The position numbers were made by a program, and so were the translations under genes. Under the pieces are notes generated by a model. It had not been told where the DNA came from. It saw only the letters and a program-made list of their open reading frames with translations, and searched no databases. This document shows positions 1 through 6,934 of a DNA stretch of 11,990 nt, piece by piece (the first letter of the stretch is position 1; every line of letters starts with the position of its first letter). The DNA comes from Elusimicrobiaceae bacterium (GTDB lineage: Bacteria > Elusimicrobiota > Elusimicrobia > Elusimicrobiales > Elusimicrobiaceae): NCBI GenBank assembly GCA_024405075.1, contig JAKSPG010000025.1, positions 1-11,990 of the forward strand. The letters are read 5' to 3'.

Positions 1-530
1 TCGGTGGGGCCGCAGCCAGATTCACTGGCTGCTCTGAAGACCCCATTCGCCTCTATGGGGAGGTGACCCACCGCCACACTTTCTCCCTCCCCAAACCAGC
101 GGAAAGTTACTTTGCGGTATTTATTACTCTTTGGGTTTACTTCCACTAATACACTCGTTTTGGTTTCCTGCTGCGGTTGTTCAATAACTACTTCTTGCAC
201 CGGTTCCGCGGTTTGTGCGGTCGGGGTTTCGCCGGCGGCTAAGGCGTCCGTCGCCAACGTTTCTTCCGTAGGGATGGCGGTACCAACAATTGGTTGTTCT
301 TCCGGCCCGAATGCGCTTACTTCTTCCACTTCCGGTTCGGGCAAATCTTGTGTGGTAGTAGTTGTTTGCTCGGCGGCGGAAGACGGTAAGCGGAACAAAT
401 CTGCGGAAACATACTTGTAGATAAAAAATCCAAATACACACAGCAACACAATATCTACAATAATCAAGAAAAGCCACAGGTCTTTATTTCCGGCAGGTTT
501 TACGTCTAAATCAAGGTCTTCGTTTTCCAT
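1..530 (-). CDS. Membrane-anchored protein with acidic Pro/Thr-rich linker, partial (C-terminus off left edge)
   Basis: The frame stays open from an ATG at 530 to the window edge (176 codons), so only the N-terminal part is visible. AGGAAG lies 4 nt upstream of the ATG and supports this start. The layout is a short acidic cytoplasmic head (residues 1-17), one hydrophobic segment at about 18-38 followed by YKYV, then a low-complexity linker at about 45-130 rich in Glu, Pro, Thr and Gln. From about 140 a more ordered stretch begins (KYRKVTFRWFGEGESVAV). A single N-terminal anchor with no cleavage motif suggests a bitopic inner-membrane protein with its C-terminal domain outside the cytoplasm. 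The VTFRWF...VAV pattern resembles the first strands of a CBM48/AMPK-type glycogen-binding domain, but the expected next motif is absent and the sequence turns into an inverted repeat at 2-73. The domain call is therefore only a guess. It starts 18 nt after tRNA-Gly on the same strand. Confidence 0.72.
   Translation of the reverse strand, partial: MENEDLDLDVKPAGNKDLWLFLIIVDIVLLCVFGFFIYKYVSADLFRLPSSAAEQTTTTTQDLPEPEVEEVSAFGPEEQPIVGTAIPTEETLATDALAAGETPTAQTAEPVQEVVIEQPQQETKTSVLVEVNPKSNKYRKVTFRWFGEGESVAVGHLPIEANGVFRAASESGCGPT
2..73. repeat. Three-way-junction inverted repeat at the left edge
   Basis: CGGTGGG at 2-8 pairs perfectly with CCCACCG at 67-73. Between these arms lie two further perfect hairpins: CAGCCAG/CTGGCTG at 13-31 with a 5-nt loop (ATTCA), and CCCCAT/ATGGGG at 41-60 with an 8-nt loop. 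About 40 of 72 bases pair in a three-arm fold. It lies inside the open reading frame of the left-edge gene and begins one base from the window edge. It does not fit a tRNA, since the D, anticodon and T arms cannot be placed. I could not match it to a riboswitch, a hammerhead ribozyme core or an attC site. It could be a dispersed repeat, a structured RNA, a mobile-element end, or coincidence within coding sequence. Confidence 0.5.
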
Positions 531-548
531 AATCTTCCTGATTAAAAA

Positions 549-619
549 AGCGGGCGAAGGGAATCGAACCCTCGTCTAAAGCTTGGGAAGCTTCCATTCT
601 ACCATTGAACCACGCCCGC
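549..619 (-). tRNA. tRNA-Gly, anticodon CCC
   Basis: Read on the minus strand, all cloverleaf parts are present: a 7-bp acceptor stem (GCGGGCG with CGCCCGC), a D arm containing AATGGTAG, an anticodon stem GAAGC/GCTTT with loop TTCCCAA giving anticodon CCC (reads GGG), a 4-nt variable loop, and a T arm with the loop TTCGATT. The discriminator base is T, as is common for bacterial tRNA-Gly. The length is 71 nt and the 3' CCA is not encoded; the gene is followed directly by a T tract. The tRNA therefore needs CCA addition, and the cca gene lies immediately upstream on the same strand. Confidence 0.97.
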
Positions 620-626
620 ATAAACG

Positions 627-642
627 TAAGCATCGGTGCTTA
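627..642. other. Small hairpin between cca and tRNA-Gly
   Basis: TAAGCA (627-632) and TGCTTA (637-642) form a 6-bp stem with a 4-nt loop. On the minus strand it ends 7 nt before the mature tRNA 5' end and has no following T tract, so it is a poor terminator for cca; it could be a leader hairpin removed by RNase P processing. On the plus strand it is followed by a T-rich run, so it could stop antisense transcription. It may also be incidental. Confidence 0.35.
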
Positions 643-646
643 TTTT

Positions 647-676
647 ATTTTACCAAAGTTTTTTATTCGCGTACAA
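647..676 (-). promoter_or_regulatory. Possible promoter for tRNA-Gly
   Basis: On the minus strand a TAAAAT (-10, 652-647, five of six matches) lies 18 nt from a poor -35, TTGTAC (676-671). Transcription would begin near 640, about 20 nt before the mature tRNA. The surrounding 62-bp gap is AT-rich, as expected for a promoter, but the -35 is weak, and read-through from cca is equally possible. Confidence 0.3.
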
Positions 677-681
677 CTATT

Positions 682-2205
682 TTACAGCTTCTTGTTGAGT
701 CCCAACGCTTTAATAAACGCCAGTGCCTCGCTCCTGTCCTGCACTTTTCCTTCCACCTGCGCCACGGCCACGGCTTCCAAAATCTCGCCGATTTGAGGCC
801 CGGAAGGCAAGTGTAACGTATCCATGACGTCCCGGCCCGTTACCAGGCGCGAGGGACGCACCACCCGCGGATGTTCAAAATATTTTTTAAACAGTAACGC
901 GAGCACCTGCAAATGCCGCAGTGTTTTACCGACGCTGGCTTTGCGTTTGGCTTGTTCTAAACTCATCATCGGCTCACTGCTGTGGGGCAAAATGCGGCGC
1001 AACTGGGCGTCGGTTACGTAGCTGGTGTAATCGGCCCAGCACAAAAACAAAAGCGGAACAGCGGCGTCACCCAAATCACGAAAGAAGTGGTAAGCACCTT
1101 TATCGGTTATAAAATCGTTACTGGCTAAATTACTGGGACGCAAATGTTCACCAATCATGGCACAGATCAAACGCATATCGGAACGACTGTAGTGTAACCG
1201 CTCTAAAATCTTACGCGCCATATGTGCCCCTCTTTGCTCGTGGTAAAAAAATCGCAATCGTCCGTCCTTCATTTTTGCCGTAGCGGGTTTAGCTACGTCG
1301 TGTAATAAGGCGGCCATTTTAAAAAGCGGTTTTTGTGTTTGCACCTCGGCCAGCTTGCGCGCGTATTTGGGGAAAGCTTTTTCCACGTGATCCAGCAAAT
1401 ACTCCATACGCTTAAATACGGCTAGCGTATGTTTGAGTACGCCCCCTTTTCCATAATACACTTCCGCACAGGTACGCTGGGCGGCCAGCTCCGCAAATAA
1501 GGCTGTTAACAGCCCGCACGCGTCCATAAGTGCCATATTTTCGTACGCTTTGGACGTAGCAAACAAACGTTCCAATTCTTCGTGGATACGTTCACCGGCC
1601 GGTTGGGAAATCAGCGCGTTATCTCTTTTGATTTGCTTCAATGCCGAGGGGGCAATCGTAAAACCTAACTCCGCCGCGCAACGAAACGCCCGCAGCATAC
1701 GCAAGGGATCCTCTTGAAACACGCGGGGATTTGTTAGGCGGATTATTTTATTTTTTACGTCTGCTAGACCGCCTGCGTAATCTATGAGGTGTTTGCGTTG
1801 CAACCGTTTAAGTAGCACTTTTGCGTTACCATCTTTTTGCACACGAACCACCAACTGCGGCCGGGCCGACACCGGATACGCCAAGGCGTTAAACGCAAAA
1901 TCGCGCCGCAACAAATCGGCTTTTAAATCGGCACCTTGATAAGCGGTTAAATCTAATTGAATTTTACCTTGATGCGTAACCAGCCGCCATACCCCGTACT
2001 GGGCGTCCATTTCAAAAACAGCGGCTTTTAATTTTTTAGCCAGAAGCAAAGCAGCCGGCTTTACATCAGCCGGCGGCAATGTTAAATCAATATCGGTAGA
2101 TTCGCGCTTAAGCAAACTGTTGCGTACGACTCCCCCCACGTAGTACGCCTGGGGGACCGTTTCCTGCAAGAGGCGCGCCAAATCTGCGGCGGCCGCGCTA
2201 CTCAA
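682..2205 (-). CDS. cca: CCA tRNA nucleotidyltransferase (class II, with HD domain)
   Basis: The protein is 507 aa and adds or repairs the 3' CCA of tRNA from CTP and ATP in the cytoplasm. The class II head shows GGVVRNSLL at 24-32, catalytic carboxylates D38 and D40 in DIDLTL, a third Asp in DLTAY (D85), and RRDFAFNALAY at 100-110. The neck carries EDPLRMLRAFR (165-175), the nucleotide-template region, and GERIHEELERLF (204-215). An HD domain follows (H259; HD at 302-303), as in the E. coli-type enzyme. The start is TTG, chosen because GGAGGA lies 5 nt upstream; the first 8 nt overlap the end of the ligase gene, suggesting translational coupling. Lineages with split CC-adding and A-adding enzymes exist, and I cannot separate those from a full CCA enzyme by eye. 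No second copy is in the window, and the adjacent tRNA-Gly lacks CCA. Confidence 0.93.
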   Translation of the reverse strand: MSSAAAADLARLLQETVPQAYYVGGVVRNSLLKRESTDIDLTLPPADVKPAALLLAKKLKAAVFEMDAQYGVWRLVTHQGKIQLDLTAYQGADLKADLLRRDFAFNALAYPVSARPQLVVRVQKDGNAKVLLKRLQRKHLIDYAGGLADVKNKIIRLTNPRVFQEDPLRMLRAFRCAAELGFTIAPSALKQIKRDNALISQPAGERIHEELERLFATSKAYENMALMDACGLLTALFAELAAQRTCAEVYYGKGGVLKHTLAVFKRMEYLLDHVEKAFPKYARKLAEVQTQKPLFKMAALLHDVAKPATAKMKDGRLRFFYHEQRGAHMARKILERLHYSRSDMRLICAMIGEHLRPSNLASNDFITDKGAYHFFRDLGDAAVPLLFLCWADYTSYVTDAQLRRILPHSSEPMMSLEQAKRKASVGKTLRHLQVLALLFKKYFEHPRVVRPSRLVTGRDVMDTLHLPSGPQIGEILEAVAVAQVEGKVQDRSEALAFIKALGLNKKL

Positions 2206-3823
2206 CGCTGTCCTCCGCAGAAGAAGAGGCCACGCGCGCCGCCAATTTAGCTACGGCGTCTTTGCGCAGTTCGCGCTTTAATACTTTTTGCAAAGCATTT
2301 TTAGGAAGTTTTTCTACAAATTCAAAATCGCGCGGACGTTTATAGTTATCCAAATGCGTTTTTAAGAACATGCGAAATTCTTTTTCGTTTAATTCTACTC
2401 CGTCTCGCTTGACAGCGTATAGCTTAATAAATTCGCCGCCGCGGCCGTCCGGCACGCCGATAATAGCGCACTCCGCTACAGCCGGGTGTTCGCAAATAAT
2501 TGCTTCCACTTGGGCGGAAAAGACCTTTAGACCTTTAATAATAATCATGTCTTTTTTGCGGTCTTTAATAAAGATAAATCCGTCATCGTCTACTTCCACG
2601 ATGTCGCCGGTCTTAAACCAACCGTCTTTGGTAAACGCATCTTTGGAAGCGGCTTCGTTTCCCCAGTACCCACGGAACACGTTCGGCCCTTTGATGCACA
2701 GTTCGCCTTCGTGGTTACGGGGCACTTCGTGGCCATCTTCGTCCAGCACGATCGTGCTGACCGCCGGGATAGCCGGCCCGACCGATTTAATCTTTTGCAG
2801 TTCCTCGGTATTTACACTGACCACCGGGCTTGTTTCGGTAAGCCCATATCCTTCCAGTATCGCAACGGAAAATTTCTGCTCAAAGCGGTCTTTAATCTCT
2901 TGCGTAAGCGGTGCCGCACCAGATACGCAAAAGCGTACGTTCTTAAACGGCCAAAAGCGCAAGTACAAGCGTTTGAGCCCTTTGGCCTCTTTGGATAGCA
3001 CCGCATAAATCTGCGGCACGGCCAACATCAACGTTACGTTTTCTGCGCCCATCGCACCCAACCATTTACTGGCCGGCATAACGTTGGCAACAATGACAAC
3101 TTTGAGTCCCAAATATAAAGGAATCACCACGCACGTTGTCCACGCGAACGAGTGGAACATCGGTAGCAAACACAAGAAAACATCATCGTCGTTAATTTTA
3201 AAAATCTGCGCACAGGAAATAACGTTGGAGGCCAAATTTCCGTGCGAAATCATGGCTCCTTTCGGTAGTCCCGTCGTGCCGGAGGTATACAGGATAAAAG
3301 CCAGGTCCTCCAGTCCGGCTTGCGGGGAAGCGGTTTCGTCATGGACGGTGGATTTTTCCAGCTCTTTCCAAAAGAACTGTACTTTGTCGCACTCGGCGGC
3401 AGAAGACGGAATTTCATCCGTGGTAAACAGGTATTGTACGCTGGGGGTATCGGGCAACGCTTTTACGTAATGGCGCAAGAACTCTGCCTGCGTGACCACC
3501 GCCTTGGCTTGGGCGTTATTTAAAATAAACTGGATTTCTTCCTGTTTGGTAACCATAAAGTTTATCGGGATACTTACGGCTCCTAATTTATAAAGGCCGT
3601 AATTGGCTACCACCGTATCAATGGAATTGCGGTGCACAATGCCGACGCGGTCTCCCTTGCGGATGCCGTGTTCAAAAAACATATCTGCGGCACGATCCAC
3701 CTGCATTAAGAGTTCATGATAAGAAACTTTTTTTCCTGTGTTGGCTTCCACAAGCGCAACCCGGTCCGGGAAGCGGAAAGCACTATCAGCCAGAGAAGTA
3801 TATAAATCTTTGCGACGAATCAT
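2198..3823 (-). CDS. AMP-forming acyl-CoA ligase (ANL superfamily, FadD-like)
   Basis: The protein is 541 aa and belongs to the adenylate-forming family, which activates a carboxylic acid with ATP and transfers it to CoA. Visible motifs are the P-loop YTSGTTGLPKG (179-189), GYGLTETSP (325-333), GWFKTGD (401-407), DRKKDMI (421-427) and the C-terminal PKNALQKVLKREL (507-519) with presumed catalytic Lys513. The usual Gly before that Lys (GK) is Gln here. No carrier-protein or condensation domain is attached, so a stand-alone fatty or aromatic acyl-CoA ligase is the best reading; the substrate cannot be told. The ATG at 3823 is preferred over an in-frame GTG at 3829, because that GTG is part of the Shine-Dalgarno sequence. 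It follows oppC by 44 nt and overlaps cca by 8 nt. Acyl-CoA use could concern membrane lipid or the acids formed by amino acid fermentation; this is inference. Confidence 0.9.
   Translation of the reverse strand: MIRRKDLYTSLADSAFRFPDRVALVEANTGKKVSYHELLMQVDRAADMFFEHGIRKGDRVGIVHRNSIDTVVANYGLYKLGAVSIPINFMVTKQEEIQFILNNAQAKAVVTQAEFLRHYVKALPDTPSVQYLFTTDEIPSSAAECDKVQFFWKELEKSTVHDETASPQAGLEDLAFILYTSGTTGLPKGAMISHGNLASNVISCAQIFKINDDDVFLCLLPMFHSFAWTTCVVIPLYLGLKVVIVANVMPASKWLGAMGAENVTLMLAVPQIYAVLSKEAKGLKRLYLRFWPFKNVRFCVSGAAPLTQEIKDRFEQKFSVAILEGYGLTETSPVVSVNTEELQKIKSVGPAIPAVSTIVLDEDGHEVPRNHEGELCIKGPNVFRGYWGNEAASKDAFTKDGWFKTGDIVEVDDDGFIFIKDRKKDMIIIKGLKVFSAQVEAIICEHPAVAECAIIGVPDGRGGEFIKLYAVKRDGVELNEKEFRMFLKTHLDNYKRPRDFEFVEKLPKNALQKVLKRELRKDAVAKLAARVASSSAEDSVE
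2211..2216 (-). promoter_or_regulatory. Shine-Dalgarno deciding the TTG start of cca
   Basis: GGAGGA on the minus strand lies 5 nt before TTG at 2205, inside the last codons of the ligase gene. No ATG or GTG is equally well placed, so the rare TTG start is supported. Confidence 0.75.
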
Positions 3824-3826
3824 AAG

Positions 3827-3832
3827 CACCTC
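3827..3832 (-). promoter_or_regulatory. Shine-Dalgarno deciding the ligase start
   Basis: GAGGTG on the minus strand lies 3 nt (core GAGG 5 nt) before ATG at 3823. The in-frame GTG at 3829 is part of this element and would have no ribosome site of its own, so the 541-aa product is favoured over one two residues longer. Confidence 0.7.
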
Positions 3833-3855
3833 TTTAAAATTAGGACTATACCTTT

Positions 3856-3861
3856 ATTGTA
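3856..3861 (-). promoter_or_regulatory. Possible -10 box for the ligase-cca pair
   Basis: TACAAT on the minus strand matches five of six consensus bases and would place a start near 3849, 26 nt before the ligase ATG. No good -35 stands at 16-18 nt. It lies in the 44-nt gap after oppC, so read-through from the opp operon may be the main source of transcription. A palindrome overlapping the oppC stop (3869-3880), followed by ATTTTTAT on the minus strand, would be only a weak terminator. Confidence 0.25.
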
Positions 3862-3867
3862 TAAAAA

Positions 3868-4743
3868 TCAGACCTGTCTGGGGTCTAAAATATCGCGGAA
3901 GGCATCCCCCAGCAAATTCCACCCCAGCACAAAAAGGAAAATCGCTCCCCCCGGAGCTGCGACGGTATACCAATAGGCAAACGGGTTTTGTGCCGTGCCG
4001 AGCACCCAATTGCGCGACATGGCAATCAACTGTCCCCAGTCGGCCGTGCCCGGTTGCGCACCTAACCCTAAAAATGAAAGAGAGGCCGCCGTTAAGACCA
4101 CGTAGCCAATATCCAAACTGGCCACCACCACGGACGGATAAATAGAATTAGGCAAAATATGGCGCAGCAAAATACGCGGTCCGCGCGCCCCCAGCGTCCG
4201 CGCGGCTGTTACGTAGTCACGCTGTTTAACTGACAAAATATCCCCGCGTATGAGCCGCGCATACGAAGGCCAGGAAACTACGGTCAGCGCAATCATCATA
4301 TTTTTAATATCCGGCCCCAGCATAGCCGCTATGACCATCGCCAACACCAGTGACGGCACCGCAAACACCACATCGGTCAGCCGCATCAACACTTCGTCCA
4401 CCTTGCCGCCGAAATACGCCGCCGTCGCCCCCACCAACAGCCCCACCAAAAAAGCAAAAAATGTAACCGTTACACCGATTTCAAACGCCAACCGTGCCCC
4501 CCATACCACGCCGTAATACAAATCGTACTGTTGTTCGGTCGTGCCAAACCAGTACCCGCCTGACGGAGGTTGCGGGGCAATGGCATAACTTTTTTGCGGC
4601 ATTTGGTAAGGGTTATTTTTGTTATGCACCGGGGCCAGCCACGGGGCCAATAACGCCACTAACCCAAAAAACGCCACCAGGATAAACCCCGCCAGCGAGG
4701 TTTTATTTGTACAAATACGTTTTAAAATACGGTTTTGAAACAT
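3868..4743 (-). CDS. oppC: Peptide ABC transporter permease, OppC/DppC family
   Basis: This 291-aa inner-membrane permease pairs with the product of the gene just upstream to form the transport channel. The N-terminus has one membrane segment (about 17-37), then an external loop with the family's FGTTEQQYDLYYGVVWGAR stretch (66-84, where the relatives read FGTD..GRD). A bundle of further segments (about 85-110, 122-142, 205-228, 262-282) follows. The EAA cytoplasmic loop that docks onto the ATPases is DYVTAARTLGARGPRILLRH (176-195). The C-terminal GDAFRDILDPR is typical of OppC/DppC. The ATG lies 3 nt after the oppB stop, with only a weak GGAT upstream, so coupled translation is likely. Whether the substrate is oligopeptide, dipeptide or another solute (nickel systems belong to the same family) cannot be decided from the permease; the adjacent peptidase favours peptides. 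Confidence 0.93.
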   Translation of the reverse strand: MFQNRILKRICTNKTSLAGFILVAFFGLVALLAPWLAPVHNKNNPYQMPQKSYAIAPQPPSGGYWFGTTEQQYDLYYGVVWGARLAFEIGVTVTFFAFLVGLLVGATAAYFGGKVDEVLMRLTDVVFAVPSLVLAMVIAAMLGPDIKNMMIALTVVSWPSYARLIRGDILSVKQRDYVTAARTLGARGPRILLRHILPNSIYPSVVVASLDIGYVVLTAASLSFLGLGAQPGTADWGQLIAMSRNWVLGTAQNPFAYWYTVAAPGGAIFLFVLGWNLLGDAFRDILDPRQV

Positions 4744-4746
4744 ACG

Positions 4747-5772
4747 TTAATCCAGCCGAATACGCGGGTCCACCGCGGTATATAAAAGGTCCGAAAGTAA
4801 ATTGCCCAGCACAAACAGCACCGCCACCATGAGCGAAAAGCCCAAAATGCCTGCAATATCCAACTGTTGCGCGGCAATGACTCCAAAGCGACCGATACCG
4901 GGATAATCAAAAATAGTTTCCACAATCACCGTCCCCCCCAACAACCGGATAAACTGGATACCGGCCAGCGTGATGACAGGGATAATGGCATTTTTCCCGG
5001 CGTGTTTGTACACCACTTGGCGCGGCAACAACCCTTTAGCGCGCGCCGTGCGGACGTAATCTTTACCGAGTTCTTCCAGCATACTGGAACGCATAACCCG
5101 CACCATAAGTGCAAACGAACCGATGCACAGCGTAACAGCCGGCAGAACCAGGTGCGACAGCACATCTATAAACACACGTCCGTTTCCATTTAACACCGCA
5201 TCCAACAGCAAAAACCCGGTATACATTTTAAAACTACCACTGTGGATAATTAAATCCGTTTGCAACGAGTACCCACCCGGAGCGAACCACCCCAGCTTGC
5301 CGTAGAATAACATGAGCAAAAGTAGCCCCAGCACAAATATCGGCAACGAAAAACCGCCCACGCTTATGACCCGTGCCAGTGTATCTTGCCACCTATCCTT
5401 ATGAACGGCCGAAAACACCCCAAACCACACGCCAAAAAATACGACCAATACCATCGTTACCAATGCCAACTGTACCGTGGCTGGGAAATACTGTTTAATC
5501 GCCTGGGCTACAGGCATATTGGCGCTGGGGCTGTAACCCAAATCGCCTCTGGCGACCTGGGCAAGCCAACGGCCGTACTGTTTAAATACATTGTCGCGCA
5601 GGCCGTATTGACGAATGACTTCCTCCAGCGAGCCCATTTGGCGCGGATCTTTTACATAAAGCGAAGCGCGCATTTCAGGGCTCAAACGTTGGGTTAAAAA
5701 GAACAGCAAAAATGTCACACCCAAAACAACTAAAGGCAGCATCATCAAACGGCGAATGAGATAACGGACCAT
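4747..5772 (-). CDS. oppB: Peptide ABC transporter permease, OppB/DppB family
   Basis: This 341-aa inner-membrane permease begins MVRYLIRRLMMLPLVV, the usual OppB/DppB N-terminus, with a first membrane segment at about 9-28. An external domain (about 30-98) contains LRDNVFKQYGRWL and GDLGYS, both family hallmarks. Further membrane segments fall at about 99-122, 136-158, 205-228, 262-284 and 305-332. The EAA loop is DYVRTARAKGLLPRQVVYKH (238-257), and the protein ends LLYTAVDPRIRLD, with the conserved DPRIR. The ATG at 5772 is chosen over an in-frame GTG at 5778 that lies within the Shine-Dalgarno AGGGTG. It sits between the peptidase gene (7 nt upstream) and oppC (3 nt downstream). Confidence 0.94.
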   Translation of the reverse strand: MVRYLIRRLMMLPLVVLGVTFLLFFLTQRLSPEMRASLYVKDPRQMGSLEEVIRQYGLRDNVFKQYGRWLAQVARGDLGYSPSANMPVAQAIKQYFPATVQLALVTMVLVVFFGVWFGVFSAVHKDRWQDTLARVISVGGFSLPIFVLGLLLLMLFYGKLGWFAPGGYSLQTDLIIHSGSFKMYTGFLLLDAVLNGNGRVFIDVLSHLVLPAVTLCIGSFALMVRVMRSSMLEELGKDYVRTARAKGLLPRQVVYKHAGKNAIIPVITLAGIQFIRLLGGTVIVETIFDYPGIGRFGVIAAQQLDIAGILGFSLMVAVLFVLGNLLSDLLYTAVDPRIRLD

Positions 5773-5775
5773 AAA

Positions 5776-5781
5776 CACCCT
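5776..5781 (-). promoter_or_regulatory. Shine-Dalgarno of oppB, overlapping the peptidase stop
   Basis: AGGGTG on the minus strand lies 3 nt before ATG at 5772 (core AGGG 5 nt away). It shares its first bases with the TAG stop of the peptidase gene, so ribosomes ending there are placed to restart on oppB. Confidence 0.65.
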
Positions 5782-6925
5782 ACTTTTTATAAGAAGTTAC
5801 CGCAGCCCAGCAAAGCGCAAAGGCGGCATAAAACTCGCTAAGTACTAATTTTTCCCGCACGGTATGGCAATCGTACACGCCTACCCCTAAATTGGGTAGC
5901 GTAAACCCCTTACCGCTAAGTACGTTTGCATCGCACCCGCCGCCGGATGAACGGGGATAAAGCGGTAATCCCAGTTTTTTAGCGGCCGCCGCCAACGCCT
6001 TGACTACCGGGTGCGATTTGGAAATCTGCACCGAGCCGTAACGCGGCGTCACTTGGAACGCTACTTGCGGTTTGCAAACACGACCGTCTATGCGTTTGGT
6101 ATATTTTTTGACGGCCGCTTCAAACGCCTGCTTCATATGCGCGGTTTGCTTGGCTAATTTTTCGGCTTTTAAACTGCGCGCCTCACCGATGAGCGATAAT
6201 TTATCCATCACCGCATTAGGCACTTGTCCACCCTGCACCGCACCAAAATTCGCTACCGTTTCTTTATCAATACGCCCCAGTTTCATATGCGAAATCGCGT
6301 ACGAAGCTACTTCCAGCGCAGAAATACCCTTTTCCGGGCAGGCCCCCGCGTGTGCGGCAATACCGGTTACCGTTACTTCTATATCGTTTACCGCCGGACC
6401 CTGGACGAGCAGTTCCTCGCTGCCTTCGTTATCTAAAATAATACCTTCGCGCCCACGCAGTTGTTTACTGTCCAAATTTTTGGATCCGTGCATACCGCGT
6501 TCTTCGCACAGCGTAAACAAAACTTCTATCGGCGGATGTGCCGTGCCCGTTTCCTGCAACGCGCGCAACAGTTCCAATATAATGGCGACCCCGGCTTTAT
6601 CATCGGCTCCTAAAATAGTGGAGCCGTCCGAAACGATACAATCTTTTTTAACTATGGGTTTAATAGAACAGCCGGGTTTAACAGTATCCAAATGGGCCGC
6701 CAACACAAAAGGGGCACTTTTCACCGTACCGGGGAAAAACCCCATCACATTACCGCGAGCATTAGTATTAAATTTTTTCCCAGCGTTATCAACCACCACA
6801 CGGCCGCCTAATTTTTTAAGAGCCGCCGCCACAAATTCCTGTATTTTTTTCTCGTTACCGGATTCGCTGTCTATGCGTACCAATTGTAAAAAAGTATCTA
6901 CCAACCGTTTTTGATTTATCTTCAT
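5780..6925 (-). CDS. M20 family metallopeptidase, PepT-like (cytoplasmic)
   Basis: This 381-aa protein has no signal peptide and should act in the cytoplasm. The two-zinc site of M20 enzymes is complete: HLDTV (H78, catalytic-support D80), GADDKAG (106-112, bridging Asp), CEERG (E141 general base, E142 ligand), LDNEG (D165) and the C-terminal HTVRE (H354). VTVTGIAAHAGACPEKGISA (about 186-205) is the dimerisation-domain motif in which M20 enzymes place a His near the active site. The GADDKAG and HAG..PEKG wording resembles peptidase T and YqjE-type tripeptidase-like proteins rather than carboxypeptidase G2 or DapE. The likely role is trimming imported tri- or oligopeptides. GGAGG lies 6 nt before the ATG. 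The gene is inserted between the ATPase genes (oppDF) and permease genes (oppBC) of the importer, which strongly ties it to peptide uptake. The exact peptide length specificity cannot be seen. Confidence 0.9.
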   Translation of the reverse strand: MKINQKRLVDTFLQLVRIDSESGNEKKIQEFVAAALKKLGGRVVVDNAGKKFNTNARGNVMGFFPGTVKSAPFVLAAHLDTVKPGCSIKPIVKKDCIVSDGSTILGADDKAGVAIILELLRALQETGTAHPPIEVLFTLCEERGMHGSKNLDSKQLRGREGIILDNEGSEELLVQGPAVNDIEVTVTGIAAHAGACPEKGISALEVASYAISHMKLGRIDKETVANFGAVQGGQVPNAVMDKLSLIGEARSLKAEKLAKQTAHMKQAFEAAVKKYTKRIDGRVCKPQVAFQVTPRYGSVQISKSHPVVKALAAAAKKLGLPLYPRSSGGGCDANVLSGKGFTLPNLGVGVYDCHTVREKLVLSEFYAAFALCWAAVTSYKK

Positions 6926-6934
6926 ATGTCCTCC

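Noticed and set aside
2..73. A tRNA, hammerhead ribozyme or integron attC site at the left-edge inverted repeat.
   Set aside because: No anticodon or T arm can be placed, the hammerhead CUGANGA/GAAA core is incomplete, and the RYYYAAC/GTTRRRY core sites are absent.
2370..3008. A long plus-strand open frame (212 codons) inside the acyl-CoA ligase gene.
   Set aside because: It is antisense to a clear ANL-family gene, has a Ser/Thr-rich composition typical of a shadow frame, and shows no recognisable domain.
3869..3880. A terminator after oppC.
   Set aside because: The palindrome CAGACCTGTCTG allows only about 4 bp of stem with a workable loop, followed by a short interrupted T run; too weak to call.
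6072..6914. A 280-codon plus-strand frame opposite the PepT-like peptidase gene.
   Set aside because: The minus-strand protein has a full M20 metal site and good ribosome site; the antisense product is Ser/Pro-rich with no motifs.
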